NCBI GenBank assembly: GCA_934438135.1
Contig: CAKSBP010000013.1
Coordinates: 11,071 to 75,070, forward strand
Length of the DNA: 64,000 nt
Source of the DNA: an uncultured Clostridium sp.
Lineage (GTDB): Bacteria; Bacillota; Clostridia; Lachnospirales; Lachnospiraceae
Reading direction: 5' to 3'
Shown piece after piece: positions 1-9,207 of this stretch. Position numbers and translations under genes: made by a program. The notes below the pieces were generated by a model, which made no database searches, had not been told where the DNA came from, and was given only the letters and a program-made list of their open reading frames with translations. How positions within the stretch are numbered: position 1 is the stretch's first letter; each line of letters opens with the position of its first letter.

Positions 1-1356
1 CAGTATGAGGTAGAGAAAGCCATTGATATTGCACTGGATGGAAGAAGAGGCCCTGTCTGGATTGATGTTCCACTTGATGTGCAGGGGGCCCTGGTGGAAG
101 AATCCGAATTAACGAAGTATCAGAGAGAGGAAACTTTAAATACCCTTAAGGATAAGGAAATAGAGGAACTTTTTCTTGAAATAGAAAAGGCAGAAAGACC
201 TTGTATTCTGACAGGCTCTGGCATCAGAACGGGAATGGCATGGGATGAGTATCAGAAGTTTATTCAGCATGTAAAAATTCCAATTGTGGGAGGATGTATA
301 CAGGCAGACATTAACTCTCAAGAGGACGAAGGTTACTATGGAATGTCTGGAAACAGTGGCCCAAGATGTGGAAACTTTATACTACAGAATGCAGATTTGA
401 TTTTAGTATTAGGAAACAGTCTGTCCTATAAGCAGACAGGATTTAACCAGGAAGAATTTGCGAAGCATGCAAAGATTATAATGATAGATGCCGAAGAAGA
501 TGAAGCAAAGAAGCAAGGTCTGCATATTGAACGTGTTTTGGTAAGTGATTTAAGGAAGTTCTTTGAAAAAAGCAATAAAATGCATAGACAAATTGAGGCA
601 CCGGCAGCTTGGAGAGAATATTGTGATATGGTGAAGAACAGTTTCCCAAGATATGAAATGCTCGAAAAGAACAGAGACCATATTCAGCAAACAGATCCTG
701 TTGCCATGTTGGACTTTTGGAAACATTATATGGCCAGTGCCCCAAAGGATCAAATTATTGCATTAGGCAACAGCAGCTGTATCTCGGGAGTACTCTGGGA
801 AGGAACTGAATACAGGCAGCAGCGTGTTCTGGTGAATTACAACGCTGGCTCAATGGGGCATGATCTCCCAAATGCAATTGGTGCCGCAAAAGCATCTGGA
901 AAAAGCGTAACACTTGTTACTGGTGACGGCTCTATTATGATGAACCTTCAGGAACTTCAAACGATTCGTCATTATAATCTGCCGGTCAAAGTGGTTGTAT
1001 TCTCTAATCATGGCTATGGAGCAATTCGAAATACGTGTACGAACTTCTTCCATGGTACCTATACTGGATGTGATGAAAAAAGTGGTGTAAGTTTTCCGGA
1101 GTTTTCAAAAGTTGCAGATACATTTGGGCTTCCATTTAAATGCTGTCATTGTACTGGGGAATTAGATGAATCCATTCAATGGATGCAGGAACAAAAAGGA
1201 AGCTGTCTATTAGAAGTAAAAGAGCGGATAGATGAAATTCCAAATCTGAAAGTAGGCTCTACGATGCAGGAGGATGGTAGCTTTGTAACTGATCCACTTC
1301 ATGAATTATCACCGAAGCTTGAAAAAGAACAGATGGAGAAATTTATGATTTCATAA
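1..1356 (+). CDS. TPP-dependent acetolactate synthase-like enzyme (5' partial)
   Basis: The reading frame is open from base 1, so the N-terminus lies outside the window; about 451 codons are present. The visible part covers the central and C-terminal domains of the acetolactate synthase/pyruvate decarboxylase fold. The TPP-binding motif starts at GDGSIMMN (near 922) and ends at FSNHGYGAIR, the usual GDG...N pattern. The end of the gene is 48 bp before a second cluster gene and is followed by rfbH, rfbF and rfbG. In Yersinia the TPP enzyme YerE adds a two-carbon unit from pyruvate to a CDP-3,6-dideoxy-4-keto sugar made by these same enzymes. A comparable role is inferred from context only. It could also be another carboligase or decarboxylase. 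Confident on the family, unsure of the substrate. Confidence 0.85.
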   Translation, partial: QYEVEKAIDIALDGRRGPVWIDVPLDVQGALVEESELTKYQREETLNTLKDKEIEELFLEIEKAERPCILTGSGIRTGMAWDEYQKFIQHVKIPIVGGCIQADINSQEDEGYYGMSGNSGPRCGNFILQNADLILVLGNSLSYKQTGFNQEEFAKHAKIIMIDAEEDEAKKQGLHIERVLVSDLRKFFEKSNKMHRQIEAPAAWREYCDMVKNSFPRYEMLEKNRDHIQQTDPVAMLDFWKHYMASAPKDQIIALGNSSCISGVLWEGTEYRQQRVLVNYNAGSMGHDLPNAIGAAKASGKSVTLVTGDGSIMMNLQELQTIRHYNLPVKVVVFSNHGYGAIRNTCTNFFHGTYTGCDEKSGVSFPEFSKVADTFGLPFKCCHCTGELDESIQWMQEQKGSCLLEVKERIDEIPNLKVGSTMQEDGSFVTDPLHELSPKLEKEQMEKFMIS

Positions 1357-1404
1357 GGATACCGATTCGTTAGCTGAGAAGAACCAGGAAAGGATAAATA
1401 GGGC

Positions 1405-3522
1405 ATGGTGGAGATAAAAAGGAGAGGAAATTGTGACATTATTGTTCTACAGGAAAAGGAATTAACCGATCAAAAAGTGTTTGAAATTTTTTGGAAAAGT
1501 CCTAAAGAAATTATTTATGTTGTAAATAACGAAGAGCAGTTATTTGGTATTATTACACTGGGGAATTTTCGAAGAGCAGATGGAAAAGCTGCGAATGCGG
1601 TAAACCGTAAATTTACAATGGTTTCAGAAACAACTCCTGATAGTAAGGTAAATGAGGTTTTTAGCAGAAGTTATGCCATAAAGAAGATTCCTATTGTGAA
1701 TGAGCAGTCTAAAATTATTGGTGAATACTTCATTGAGGATGAAAGGAAAGAACCAATTGAACCAGAAAAAGTAAAAGCTGTTATTACATCAAAGTATTCC
1801 CTTGACAGATATTTAACCACGGCTCATATTCACAAAATTTTATGGGATACGAATATTGAAGACAAGGATATACTGTATTGTTTAGAAGATAGTGAGAGTT
1901 TGGAAGTTGAAAGAGTTGATTTTAAAGATATTCGTTCAATTCAAAGGGAATGGGATGCAGATTTGATTCTTGTGGAAAGTGATGAGAAGAGGAAGCTGAT
2001 TAGTTCATTCTGCAAGGAAAATATTTATATTCAGGATAGTAGTTCCTTTGTAAAAGAAAGCTACAGTGAACTCAATTATATCAATCAGACTCTGATACTG
2101 AAGCAGAATCAGGTAAAGGTATTATACTATGAATATCCTTGGCTGGATAAAATTACACATTTTACAGAGGAGGAAAAGACACGGCTGAACAGCCGTCTGG
2201 CACCAAATGCCATAGATATGGCATCTGAGGAAATAAAAGCAGAATTTTTTGGAGAATCATACTCCCAGCAATTTTTTAAAGATATACGGTATGCTATTCG
2301 TCGTTTTACGAAAAATGGAGAAAGCAGCCTGTTAGATCATCGTAGTACCTATTTGAATATAATGGATGGAAAACGTTTGACAACGGATATTCCAGAAGAA
2401 AGTTATTCGACCATACATATGTTTGGTCCTTGCATTGTATATGGAACAATGGTTGAAGATAAATTTACGATTTCAAGCTGTCTTCAGCGAAGGATAAATC
2501 AATGGAATCCGAATTCTTATAAAATGATGAATTATGGATTACAGGATATAAGTACAATTGATACGCTGTTGCACTTAAATAAGAATATGCTTCATCCAGA
2601 TGATATTGTAATTATTATGGAGAAATTTTCAGACAAGATGGCTGCTAATTTAGCAGATATTGCTATTCCTTATCATGAATTATCAGAAGATTTTGACTGT
2701 GAACATAATATGGGGATGTGGTTTTATGATCAGCCTGTTCATGTTAATTATAAAGGAAGCAAGCGGATTGCAGATAAAATTTTTGAGGATTTGCAGGAAT
2801 ATAACTATCTTGAAAGTGCTGGAAAAACACGAAAACAGCAGATAAAACAGGGATTTTCTAAATCAATTGAAGAATTTCGTGAAAATGTAGAACTTAAGAA
2901 ATATTTAAGCTATTTGGAAAGTGAAAGACTGGGAGACAGGGGGGACACTGCTGGTGCCATTGTTATGAACTGTAATCCTTTTACCAATGGACATAAATAC
3001 TTAATCGAAACCGCACGAAATTATGTTGATGTCCTATACTTATTTGTTGTAGAAGAGGACAAATCAGAGTTTGCTTTTAAAGATCGTCTGAACATGGTGA
3101 AAGCGGGAGTCGCTGGGATGAAAAATGTAAAAGTCCTTCCAAGTGGAAAGTTTATTATTTCATCTGCTACTTTTCCAGAATACTTTCAAAAAAGTGAACT
3201 ACAGGAACAGAAAATTGATATGACAAAAGACATTGATTTGTTTGGGGTATATATTGCGCCAGAGCTTCATATAACAAAACGTTTTGCCGGAACGGAACCG
3301 GATGATTATGTCACATCACAGTATAATGAGACCATGAAAAGGCGTCTTGAAAATTATGGTATTGAATTTATAGAGATTCCACGTTGTAAACAGGATGGGC
3401 GGGTTGTCTCTGCTTCGACTGTTCGGAACTGTTTAAAAAGCGGCGAGGATGATATGCTTCGAAAACTGGTTCCAGATACCACATATGCATATTTAAAAAC
3501 GATAAAATACAAATACAGTTAG
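1405..3522 (+). CDS. Fusion protein: CBS-like region, SGNH-like domain and CitC-like nucleotidyltransferase domain
   Basis: A 705-residue protein lying between the TPP enzyme and rfbH. Residues about 20-110 resemble a pair of CBS domains (IIYVVNNEEQLFGIITLG, then KKIPIVNEQSKIIGEYF). Residues about 325-495 look like an SGNH-type fold, with FGPCIVYG at the start and VHVNYKGSKRIADKI near the end. Residues about 515-703 closely resemble the C-terminal part of citrate lyase ligase CitC, with GAIVMNCNPFTNGHKYL (HxGH-type nucleotide-binding loop), FVVEEDKSEF, FIISSATFPEYF and a final SASTVRNCL. No citrate lyase genes are nearby, so citrate lyase activation is unlikely. A nucleotidyl transfer or ligation step in surface sugar synthesis is an inference. 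Codon use looks like its neighbours. Domain calls for the first 320 residues are tentative. Confidence 0.7.
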   Translation: MVEIKRRGNCDIIVLQEKELTDQKVFEIFWKSPKEIIYVVNNEEQLFGIITLGNFRRADGKAANAVNRKFTMVSETTPDSKVNEVFSRSYAIKKIPIVNEQSKIIGEYFIEDERKEPIEPEKVKAVITSKYSLDRYLTTAHIHKILWDTNIEDKDILYCLEDSESLEVERVDFKDIRSIQREWDADLILVESDEKRKLISSFCKENIYIQDSSSFVKESYSELNYINQTLILKQNQVKVLYYEYPWLDKITHFTEEEKTRLNSRLAPNAIDMASEEIKAEFFGESYSQQFFKDIRYAIRRFTKNGESSLLDHRSTYLNIMDGKRLTTDIPEESYSTIHMFGPCIVYGTMVEDKFTISSCLQRRINQWNPNSYKMMNYGLQDISTIDTLLHLNKNMLHPDDIVIIMEKFSDKMAANLADIAIPYHELSEDFDCEHNMGMWFYDQPVHVNYKGSKRIADKIFEDLQEYNYLESAGKTRKQQIKQGFSKSIEEFRENVELKKYLSYLESERLGDRGDTAGAIVMNCNPFTNGHKYLIETARNYVDVLYLFVVEEDKSEFAFKDRLNMVKAGVAGMKNVKVLPSGKFIISSATFPEYFQKSELQEQKIDMTKDIDLFGVYIAPELHITKRFAGTEPDDYVTSQYNETMKRRLENYGIEFIEIPRCKQDGRVVSASTVRNCLKSGEDDMLRKLVPDTTYAYLKTIKYKYS

Positions 3523-3531
3523 GGAGGTTTT

Positions 3532-4875
3532 GTGATGGAGGCTGAAAAGATAAAACAGCAGATTTTAGAGTTAACGAAGGAATATTATGAAGAACATTTT
3601 GCAAAAGAGACAGGATATGTGGAAGGAGAACGAGTAAATTACGCCGGTCGTGTATTTGACGAAAAAGAAATGGTGAATCTGGTGGATGCATCATTGGATT
3701 TCTGGTTAACGCAAGGACCTTATGGGGAAAAGTTTGAAAAAGGAATGGCTGAGTTTTTGAATGTGAAGTATTGTTCTCTTGTAAACTCAGGTTCATCAGC
3801 TAACTTACTGGCGTTTATGGCATTAACATCTCCAAAGTTGAAAGAACGTAGAATTCAAAAGGGAGATGAGGTCATTACCGTAGCTGCTGGTTTCCCTACT
3901 ACCATAGCACCAATTATTCAGGCTGGGGCTGTACCTGTATTTGTAGATGTTGAAATACCGCAGTATAATATGAATGTTTCTAAGCTGGAAGAAGCACTGT
4001 CAGAGAAAACAAAAGCGGTTATGATTGCCCATACACTTGGAAATCCATTTAATCTTCAGTATATCCGTGATTTTTGTGATAAACATCAATTATGGCTGAT
4101 TGAAGATAACTGCGATGCATTAGGTTCTAAGTATTGCTACAATGGTGAGTGGAAACAGACTGGAACAATCGGACATATTGGAACTTCTAGTTTTTATCCA
4201 CCGCATCATATTACAATGGGGGAAGGTGGGGCTGTTTATACAAACGATCCATTGTTACATAGGATTATAAATTCATTTCGTGACTGGGGAAGAGACTGTT
4301 GGTGTCCGCCAGGAAAGGATGGAAGCTGTCATCATAGATATGACCAGAAATATGGAGATTTACCACTGGGATATGATCACAAATATGTGTATTCCCATTT
4401 CGGCTATAATCTGAAAGCGACTGATTTACAGGCAGCCATCGGATGTGCCCAGCTTGAAAAGATTAATAAATTTACCGAATTAAGAAGACAGCATTGGTCT
4501 ATGCTTAGGGAGGGTCTTAAAGAAGTAGAGGATATGATTATTATGCCTGAGAAGGCACCGAATTCTGAACCAAGCTGGTTTGGATTTTTGATGACAGTGA
4601 AGGATGAGGCACCTTTTACAAGAGATGAATTATCCAGTCATTTGGAGAAAAAAAATATTCAAACAAGGAATCTGTTTGCTGGAAATATTATAAAGCAGCC
4701 TTGTTTTGATGAAATGAGAGAAAGCCAGACTGGATATCGTGTTGTAGGAGAATTAAAAAATACAGATAAAATAATGACAAGTTCCTTCTGGATTGGTGTT
4801 TATCCTGGGATGAAAGAGAGCCAAATCAACTATATGATAAAGACGATATGTTCTTTTGTAAAGGAAAGACGTTAG
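3532..4875 (+). CDS. rfbH: CDP-4-keto-6-deoxy-D-glucose 3-dehydrase (E1)
   Basis: A 447-residue PMP-dependent dehydrase of the DegT/DnrJ/EryC1 fold, which removes the C3 hydroxyl of CDP-4-keto-6-deoxyglucose on the way to CDP-3,6-dideoxyhexoses. The usual PLP-binding lysine is replaced by histidine in PPHHITMGEGGAV, the hallmark of E1/RfbH. The iron-sulfur signature CxCx7C is present (CWCPPGKDGSC), preceded by DNCDALGS. Start ATG 3532 follows a good AGGGAGG site. E1 needs a ferredoxin-type reductase (E3, AscD/RfbI-like); none is in the window, so it is upstream or supplied from elsewhere. rfbF and rfbG follow directly. Confidence 0.93.
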   Translation: MMEAEKIKQQILELTKEYYEEHFAKETGYVEGERVNYAGRVFDEKEMVNLVDASLDFWLTQGPYGEKFEKGMAEFLNVKYCSLVNSGSSANLLAFMALTSPKLKERRIQKGDEVITVAAGFPTTIAPIIQAGAVPVFVDVEIPQYNMNVSKLEEALSEKTKAVMIAHTLGNPFNLQYIRDFCDKHQLWLIEDNCDALGSKYCYNGEWKQTGTIGHIGTSSFYPPHHITMGEGGAVYTNDPLLHRIINSFRDWGRDCWCPPGKDGSCHHRYDQKYGDLPLGYDHKYVYSHFGYNLKATDLQAAIGCAQLEKINKFTELRRQHWSMLREGLKEVEDMIIMPEKAPNSEPSWFGFLMTVKDEAPFTRDELSSHLEKKNIQTRNLFAGNIIKQPCFDEMRESQTGYRVVGELKNTDKIMTSSFWIGVYPGMKESQINYMIKTICSFVKERR

Positions 4876-4933
4876 AAGAAATTGGGGAAAGGAAAAGTAT
4901 AAGACATAGAAAATGCCTTGTATCGGATAGCAT

Positions 4934-5710
4934 ATGAAAGTTGTAATTTTAGCCGGAGGTATGGGAACCAGGATAAGTGAAGAGTCGCATTTACGTCCTA
5001 AGCCAATGATCGAAATTGGTGAACGACCTATTTTATGGCATATTATGAAAATTTACAGCCATTATGGTTTTAACGATTTTATCATTTGCTGTGGTTATAA
5101 GGGGCATATGATAAAAGAATATTTTATGGATTATTATATGTATGAATCTGATGTAACTATTAGTTTAAAAGATAATTCTACGACGGTACATCAGAATATT
5201 ACGGAACCTTGGAATGTAACCTTAGTAAATACAGGACTTGGAACACCAACGGCTGGACGAATCATGCAGATTCAAAAGTATGTAAAGGATGAAACTTTTA
5301 TGATGACATATGGTGATGGGGTTTCTGATATCGATATTCCAGCATTAGTGGAATATCATAAGAAGCAGGGAAAGGTTGCTACGATTACGGCTACCAGGCC
5401 AGCTGGACGCTGGGGAGCCATTCAGGTGGATGAGGTACAGAACCTAGTTTCTTCTTTTAAGGAAAAGGATAAAGAAGATCAGGCATGGATTAATGCTGGG
5501 TTTGCAGTATTCAATCCTGAGATATTTGATTATCTGGAGGCAGATCAGATGTTAGAGCAGCGTCCTTATGAGCGACTGGCAGAAGACAGGCAGATGACGG
5601 CTTATAAGCATACTGGTTTTTGGTCACCTATGGATACGCTGCGGGACAAGAATTTTTTGGAAGACCATTGGAAGACGGGACATGCTCCTTGGAAGATATG
5701 GGATAAATAG
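4934..5710 (+). CDS. rfbF: Glucose-1-phosphate cytidylyltransferase
   Basis: A 258-residue nucleotidyltransferase that makes CDP-glucose from glucose-1-phosphate and CTP, the entry step to CDP-sugars. The N-terminal signature VILAGGMGTRISEES and the following RPKPMIEIGERPILWHIM are typical, as are MTYGDGVSDID and the C-terminal FWSPMDTLRDK. Length is normal for the family. The frame ends right at the start of the next open frame and it sits between rfbH and rfbG, in line with operon transcription. Confidence 0.95.
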   Translation: MKVVILAGGMGTRISEESHLRPKPMIEIGERPILWHIMKIYSHYGFNDFIICCGYKGHMIKEYFMDYYMYESDVTISLKDNSTTVHQNITEPWNVTLVNTGLGTPTAGRIMQIQKYVKDETFMMTYGDGVSDIDIPALVEYHKKQGKVATITATRPAGRWGAIQVDEVQNLVSSFKEKDKEDQAWINAGFAVFNPEIFDYLEADQMLEQRPYERLAEDRQMTAYKHTGFWSPMDTLRDKNFLEDHWKTGHAPWKIWDK

Positions 5711-5733
5711 TGCGTAGGATTGAGAGGAATAGT

Positions 5734-6801
5734 ATGGAACGTGAGTTTTGGAAAAATAGGAAAGTATTGATTACGGGACACACTGGATTTAAAGGTTCCT
5801 GGCTTTCTATTATGTTAATGAAGATGGGGGCAGAGGTTATTGGAATTGGATTGGAGCCTTATACAGCACAGGATAATTATGTGGTCACAGGACTGAAGAA
5901 TAAAATGCAGGAATTTCGTGGTGACATACGGGATAGAGAATTTCTTCGAAAAGTTTTCAGAGAAGTCCAGCCAGAGATTGTATTTCATCTGGCGGCTCAG
6001 CCGTTGGTACGTCTTTCTTATGAAAAACCTGTTGAGACGTATGAAGTAAATGTAATGGGAACTATGAATATTTTGGAATGTATCCGTCATACAGACAGTG
6101 TGAAGGAAGGCATTATGATAACCACGGATAAATGTTATGAAAATCTGGAGCAGACAAGAGGTTATAAAGAAAACGATCGTTTTGGAGGCTATGATCCATA
6201 CAGTTCTTCAAAAGGATGTGCGGAAATTCTAATCTCTTCCTATAGGAACTCCTATTTTCCGACTGCAGAGTATGATAAACATAAAAAAGCACTTGTAAGT
6301 GTGCGGGCAGGAAATGTAATTGGTGGAGGAGATTGGGCAAAAGACCGAATTGTTCCAGATTGTATCCGTGCACTTAGAAATAAAGAATCTATCAAAATTA
6401 GAAGTCCTAAAGCGATACGTCCATGGGAACATGTGTTGGAACCACTTTCAGGATACATTCTGCTTGCTGAAAAGCTATATGAGGATCCGGTTCGTTTTTC
6501 TGGAGGATGGAATTTTGGCCCAGAGCAGGAAACGTTTGTTACTGTATGGAATATTGCTCAGAAAATCGTAGATGCCTATGGAACTGGTAAATTAGAAGAT
6601 ATTTCAAATCCTGAGGATGTTCATGAGGCGAAGCTTTTATTCCTTGATATTACAAAAGCCAAGGAACAGTTAGGGTGGAAGCCGCGGTTATCCATTAATG
6701 AAACCATCAATTATACGGTAGAATGGTATCGAAAATTTGAGCATGAAAATGTTTATGCTTTATGTGAAAAGCAGATTGAGAAATTTTATAAAGTTCTATA
6801 A
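5734..6801 (+). CDS. rfbG: CDP-glucose 4,6-dehydratase
   Basis: A short-chain dehydrogenase/reductase family enzyme that turns CDP-glucose into CDP-4-keto-6-deoxyglucose, the substrate of RfbH. The NAD-binding TGHTGFKGSW is near the N-terminus. The catalytic TTDKCYEN and the YxxxK motif in DPYSSSKGCAE follow. The open frame begins at GTG 5710, but ATG 5734 is preferred because it has a GAGAGGA site at the right distance and starts the protein at MEREFWKN. That gives 355 residues, the normal size. It is the last gene of the cluster, followed by a hairpin terminator. Confidence 0.94.
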   Translation: MEREFWKNRKVLITGHTGFKGSWLSIMLMKMGAEVIGIGLEPYTAQDNYVVTGLKNKMQEFRGDIRDREFLRKVFREVQPEIVFHLAAQPLVRLSYEKPVETYEVNVMGTMNILECIRHTDSVKEGIMITTDKCYENLEQTRGYKENDRFGGYDPYSSSKGCAEILISSYRNSYFPTAEYDKHKKALVSVRAGNVIGGGDWAKDRIVPDCIRALRNKESIKIRSPKAIRPWEHVLEPLSGYILLAEKLYEDPVRFSGGWNFGPEQETFVTVWNIAQKIVDAYGTGKLEDISNPEDVHEAKLLFLDITKAKEQLGWKPRLSINETINYTVEWYRKFEHENVYALCEKQIEKFYKVL

Positions 6802-6823
6802 ACAATAGAATACGTTATAGGAG

Positions 6824-6858
6824 AAAAGGAGGAACTGGAGAAATCTAGTTCCTCTTTT
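6824..6858 (+). terminator. Rho-independent terminator after rfbG
   Basis: GAGGAACT at 6829-6836 pairs with AGTTCCTC at 6847-6854, followed by TTTT and preceded by AAAA. It closes the CDP-sugar transcription unit 23 bp after the rfbG stop. Confidence 0.75.
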
Positions 6859-6951
6859 CGTATTTGAAAAATAATATATTTAATTTTATAAAAATAAGTA
6901 AAAATATTACGTGGAAAAATATGATGATACATGTTATTATAAAGAAGGTTA

Positions 6952-6981
6952 TTGATAAATATATTATAAAAAATGTATAGT
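6952..6981 (+). promoter_or_regulatory. Candidate sigma-A promoter for the GLUG-protein genes
   Basis: TTGATA and TATAGT are separated by 18 bp in a very AT-rich 240-bp stretch between the rfbG terminator and the next gene. Other AT-rich -10-like strings exist nearby, so the exact site is uncertain. Confidence 0.4.
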
Positions 6982-7100
6982 GATAGGAGTGATTGGAAAG
7001 AAAATAAGCTTATACTAAATAGAGAAAATTACGGGATACAGGTAAATAATATACATAAAGTAAAAATTCTAAATGTAAGAAGAAAGGAAAGATTAAAAAT

Positions 7101-9191
7101 ATGATGAAAAGGCTGAATACTTTTCTTTGTGTTCTGCTTGTACTGATAATAGTATATCCAGGAAATGCAGGAGTTTATGCCAGCGATGCTGGTAGTCAGG
7201 CGGGGACAGATGAAAAGATATCTTTATACTTGGATGATCCCCCGAAAGTGGACATACAGCTGGCGGTTGGAAATTCAACAGTTGACATGTCAAACTTTCA
7301 GGAGGATTTGTGCAACGAGCTTAAGGAACGAGGAGTAGATACTTCGAACTTTAATATTGTTGCGACACAGCAAAAAACAGTTTCTACGGAGATGGAAGAT
7401 GCAGCAAAGATATTTAGCAGCTGGGGCAGAATTGGATGGAAAGGCCAATGGAGTTATGATAGCAAAAATAAAGTTATTGTAAATGCAGAAAATACAGATA
7501 ATTACACTGGTTTTTATTATCCAGGATGTTTTGATTACCGTGATATTGATTTCTCCTATGAGAATACATCGGCAGATCCTGATGATGATGTAATGGGGGC
7601 AATGATCCGGTTTAATAAAAATGCAGATGGAAGTGTTACAACATATACATTTAGTATGGATCGTGGAGATAACGGCGGTGGCGTTTCTACAGCTGAAGGT
7701 GGTGGAGGACTTTATAAAATTGTAAATAAGCCATTCGAAAGAACTAAAGTTACCTTATTGCAGGAAGTAAGTCAAAGATGGAATCGTGGTAGCTGGGACA
7801 AATACCGATTTGTAGCTAAAGGGAGCAATATAAAAGTGTATATGAATAATCAGTGTATTGTAGATTATACGGACAAGAATAATCCTATTCTGTCTGGTTC
7901 TTATGGGTTCTTTTCCTATAGTCAGCCTTATGCGAAGTTTCGGAATATTACAATTGTAACAGAGCAGACAAAACCTTTATCCACCGTTTTAACTGATACT
8001 AACTGGTCCGATGATTCCATCCATTTTGTCATTAATTTAAATGATGAACTGGAATCGTCCCTAAGTACAGATAGCAGCATGCAGAAAACCGCGGATTTTA
8101 CTAAAGCAAAAGGTATTTACTACATTGGATGGGGAAATTCGATAAATCAAACACAATCGTTACAATTTATTGAAAAGAATAACGGAAATGGAACATTTAT
8201 AGAGAATGGTGATTATAATGCATCTATTGTGAAAATTGCAAATTACATTTTATACAAGATTACATATTTAGAGGGAAAAGGAACAAAAGATAATCCTTAT
8301 ATGATTCATAATCGAGGACAGATTATCAGTATGAAATATAACATGCATGCGTATTATGCACTTGCAGAAAATGTTGATTTTAAAGGAATGACATGGACAG
8401 GAATCGGAAGTTCGGACAATCCATTTTGTGGTGGGTTTGATGGAAGAGGATTCACTGTCAGCAATGTGACTATTTGCTCAGGAAGTTATACTGGATTTTT
8501 TGACTATGTCAGCAATGGAGAAATTTGTGATTTAAACATTATCAATATTGTTATAAAAGGTGGTTCTCATATCGGTGGTATCGCAGGACATGTAACCGGA
8601 AGTAAAACACTTATTGAAAACTGCAGCATAGAGGAAGCTGTTATTCAAGGAAGCGATAGTGTAGGCGGAATTGTCGGCTGGATAGAAGACGGAAGTATTG
8701 TAGGATGCGTAAGTTCTGCTGATGTTTCCGGAAGTATTTATATTGGCGGAGTTGTAGGTTCTGCTACGGGGGTACTAATAAAAGACTGTTATAGCACTGC
8801 AACCGTAACTGGAAAAGAATGCGTTGGTGGAGTTGCCGGACGCAGCAGTCAATGTAGATTTGAGACATGCCAGAGTATTTCTACGGTTATTGGAAATGAC
8901 AAAGTCGGAGGTGTTATTGGCTGTCACAATGGAAGGAATCAGGACGGGCTGATTTATATACCAGATGTAGTAGAATGTGAGGATTTCTCAACAGTAAAAG
9001 GATATTCCAGCATAGGTGGCATTATTGGATACAGTGAGAATACTAATCTGATAAAGTGCATCAGTGGAGGTGTATTAGAGGGAGCTGAAGATTTGGATGG
9101 ACTGATAGGAAGCAGTGTAGAAGGAAGTCTGACAGATTGTGATAACTTAGCAAATGTTGTATTTCAGAATCATAGTAATTCATTAGAATAG
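7101..9191 (+). CDS. Exported protein with LamG-like domain and GLUG repeats
   Basis: A 696-residue protein with a signal peptide (MMKRLNTFLCVLLVLIIV, cleavage probably after VYAS). Residues about 90-300 resemble a concanavalin-like/LamG sugar-binding domain, with WSYDSKNKVIV and GSYGFFSYSQPYAKFRNI. From about residue 390 the sequence turns into GLUG-type repeats (GGIAGHVTG, GGIVGWIEDG, GGVVGSATG and so on). These open with GKGTKDNPYMI, the same module start used eight times in the next gene. No LPXTG or other C-terminal anchor is visible. The next gene starts 17 bp downstream, so the two are likely co-transcribed. A surface or extracellular binding role is inferred. GLUG motifs also occur in IgA-peptidase-like and adhesin-type proteins, and no catalytic motif is seen. 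Confidence 0.8.
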   Translation: MMKRLNTFLCVLLVLIIVYPGNAGVYASDAGSQAGTDEKISLYLDDPPKVDIQLAVGNSTVDMSNFQEDLCNELKERGVDTSNFNIVATQQKTVSTEMEDAAKIFSSWGRIGWKGQWSYDSKNKVIVNAENTDNYTGFYYPGCFDYRDIDFSYENTSADPDDDVMGAMIRFNKNADGSVTTYTFSMDRGDNGGGVSTAEGGGGLYKIVNKPFERTKVTLLQEVSQRWNRGSWDKYRFVAKGSNIKVYMNNQCIVDYTDKNNPILSGSYGFFSYSQPYAKFRNITIVTEQTKPLSTVLTDTNWSDDSIHFVINLNDELESSLSTDSSMQKTADFTKAKGIYYIGWGNSINQTQSLQFIEKNNGNGTFIENGDYNASIVKIANYILYKITYLEGKGTKDNPYMIHNRGQIISMKYNMHAYYALAENVDFKGMTWTGIGSSDNPFCGGFDGRGFTVSNVTICSGSYTGFFDYVSNGEICDLNIINIVIKGGSHIGGIAGHVTGSKTLIENCSIEEAVIQGSDSVGGIVGWIEDGSIVGCVSSADVSGSIYIGGVVGSATGVLIKDCYSTATVTGKECVGGVAGRSSQCRFETCQSISTVIGNDKVGGVIGCHNGRNQDGLIYIPDVVECEDFSTVKGYSSIGGIIGYSENTNLIKCISGGVLEGAEDLDGLIGSSVEGSLTDCDNLANVVFQNHSNSLE

Positions 9192-9207
9192 TTATGGAGG
9201 AAAAAAA

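Noticed and set aside
1405..3522. Simple annotation as citrate lyase ligase citC.
   Set aside because: Only the C-terminal third matches; the protein is twice the usual length and no citrate lyase genes are present.
5710..5733. GTG 5710 as the rfbG start.
   Set aside because: The GAGAGGA site fits ATG 5734, and family alignment starts close to that residue.
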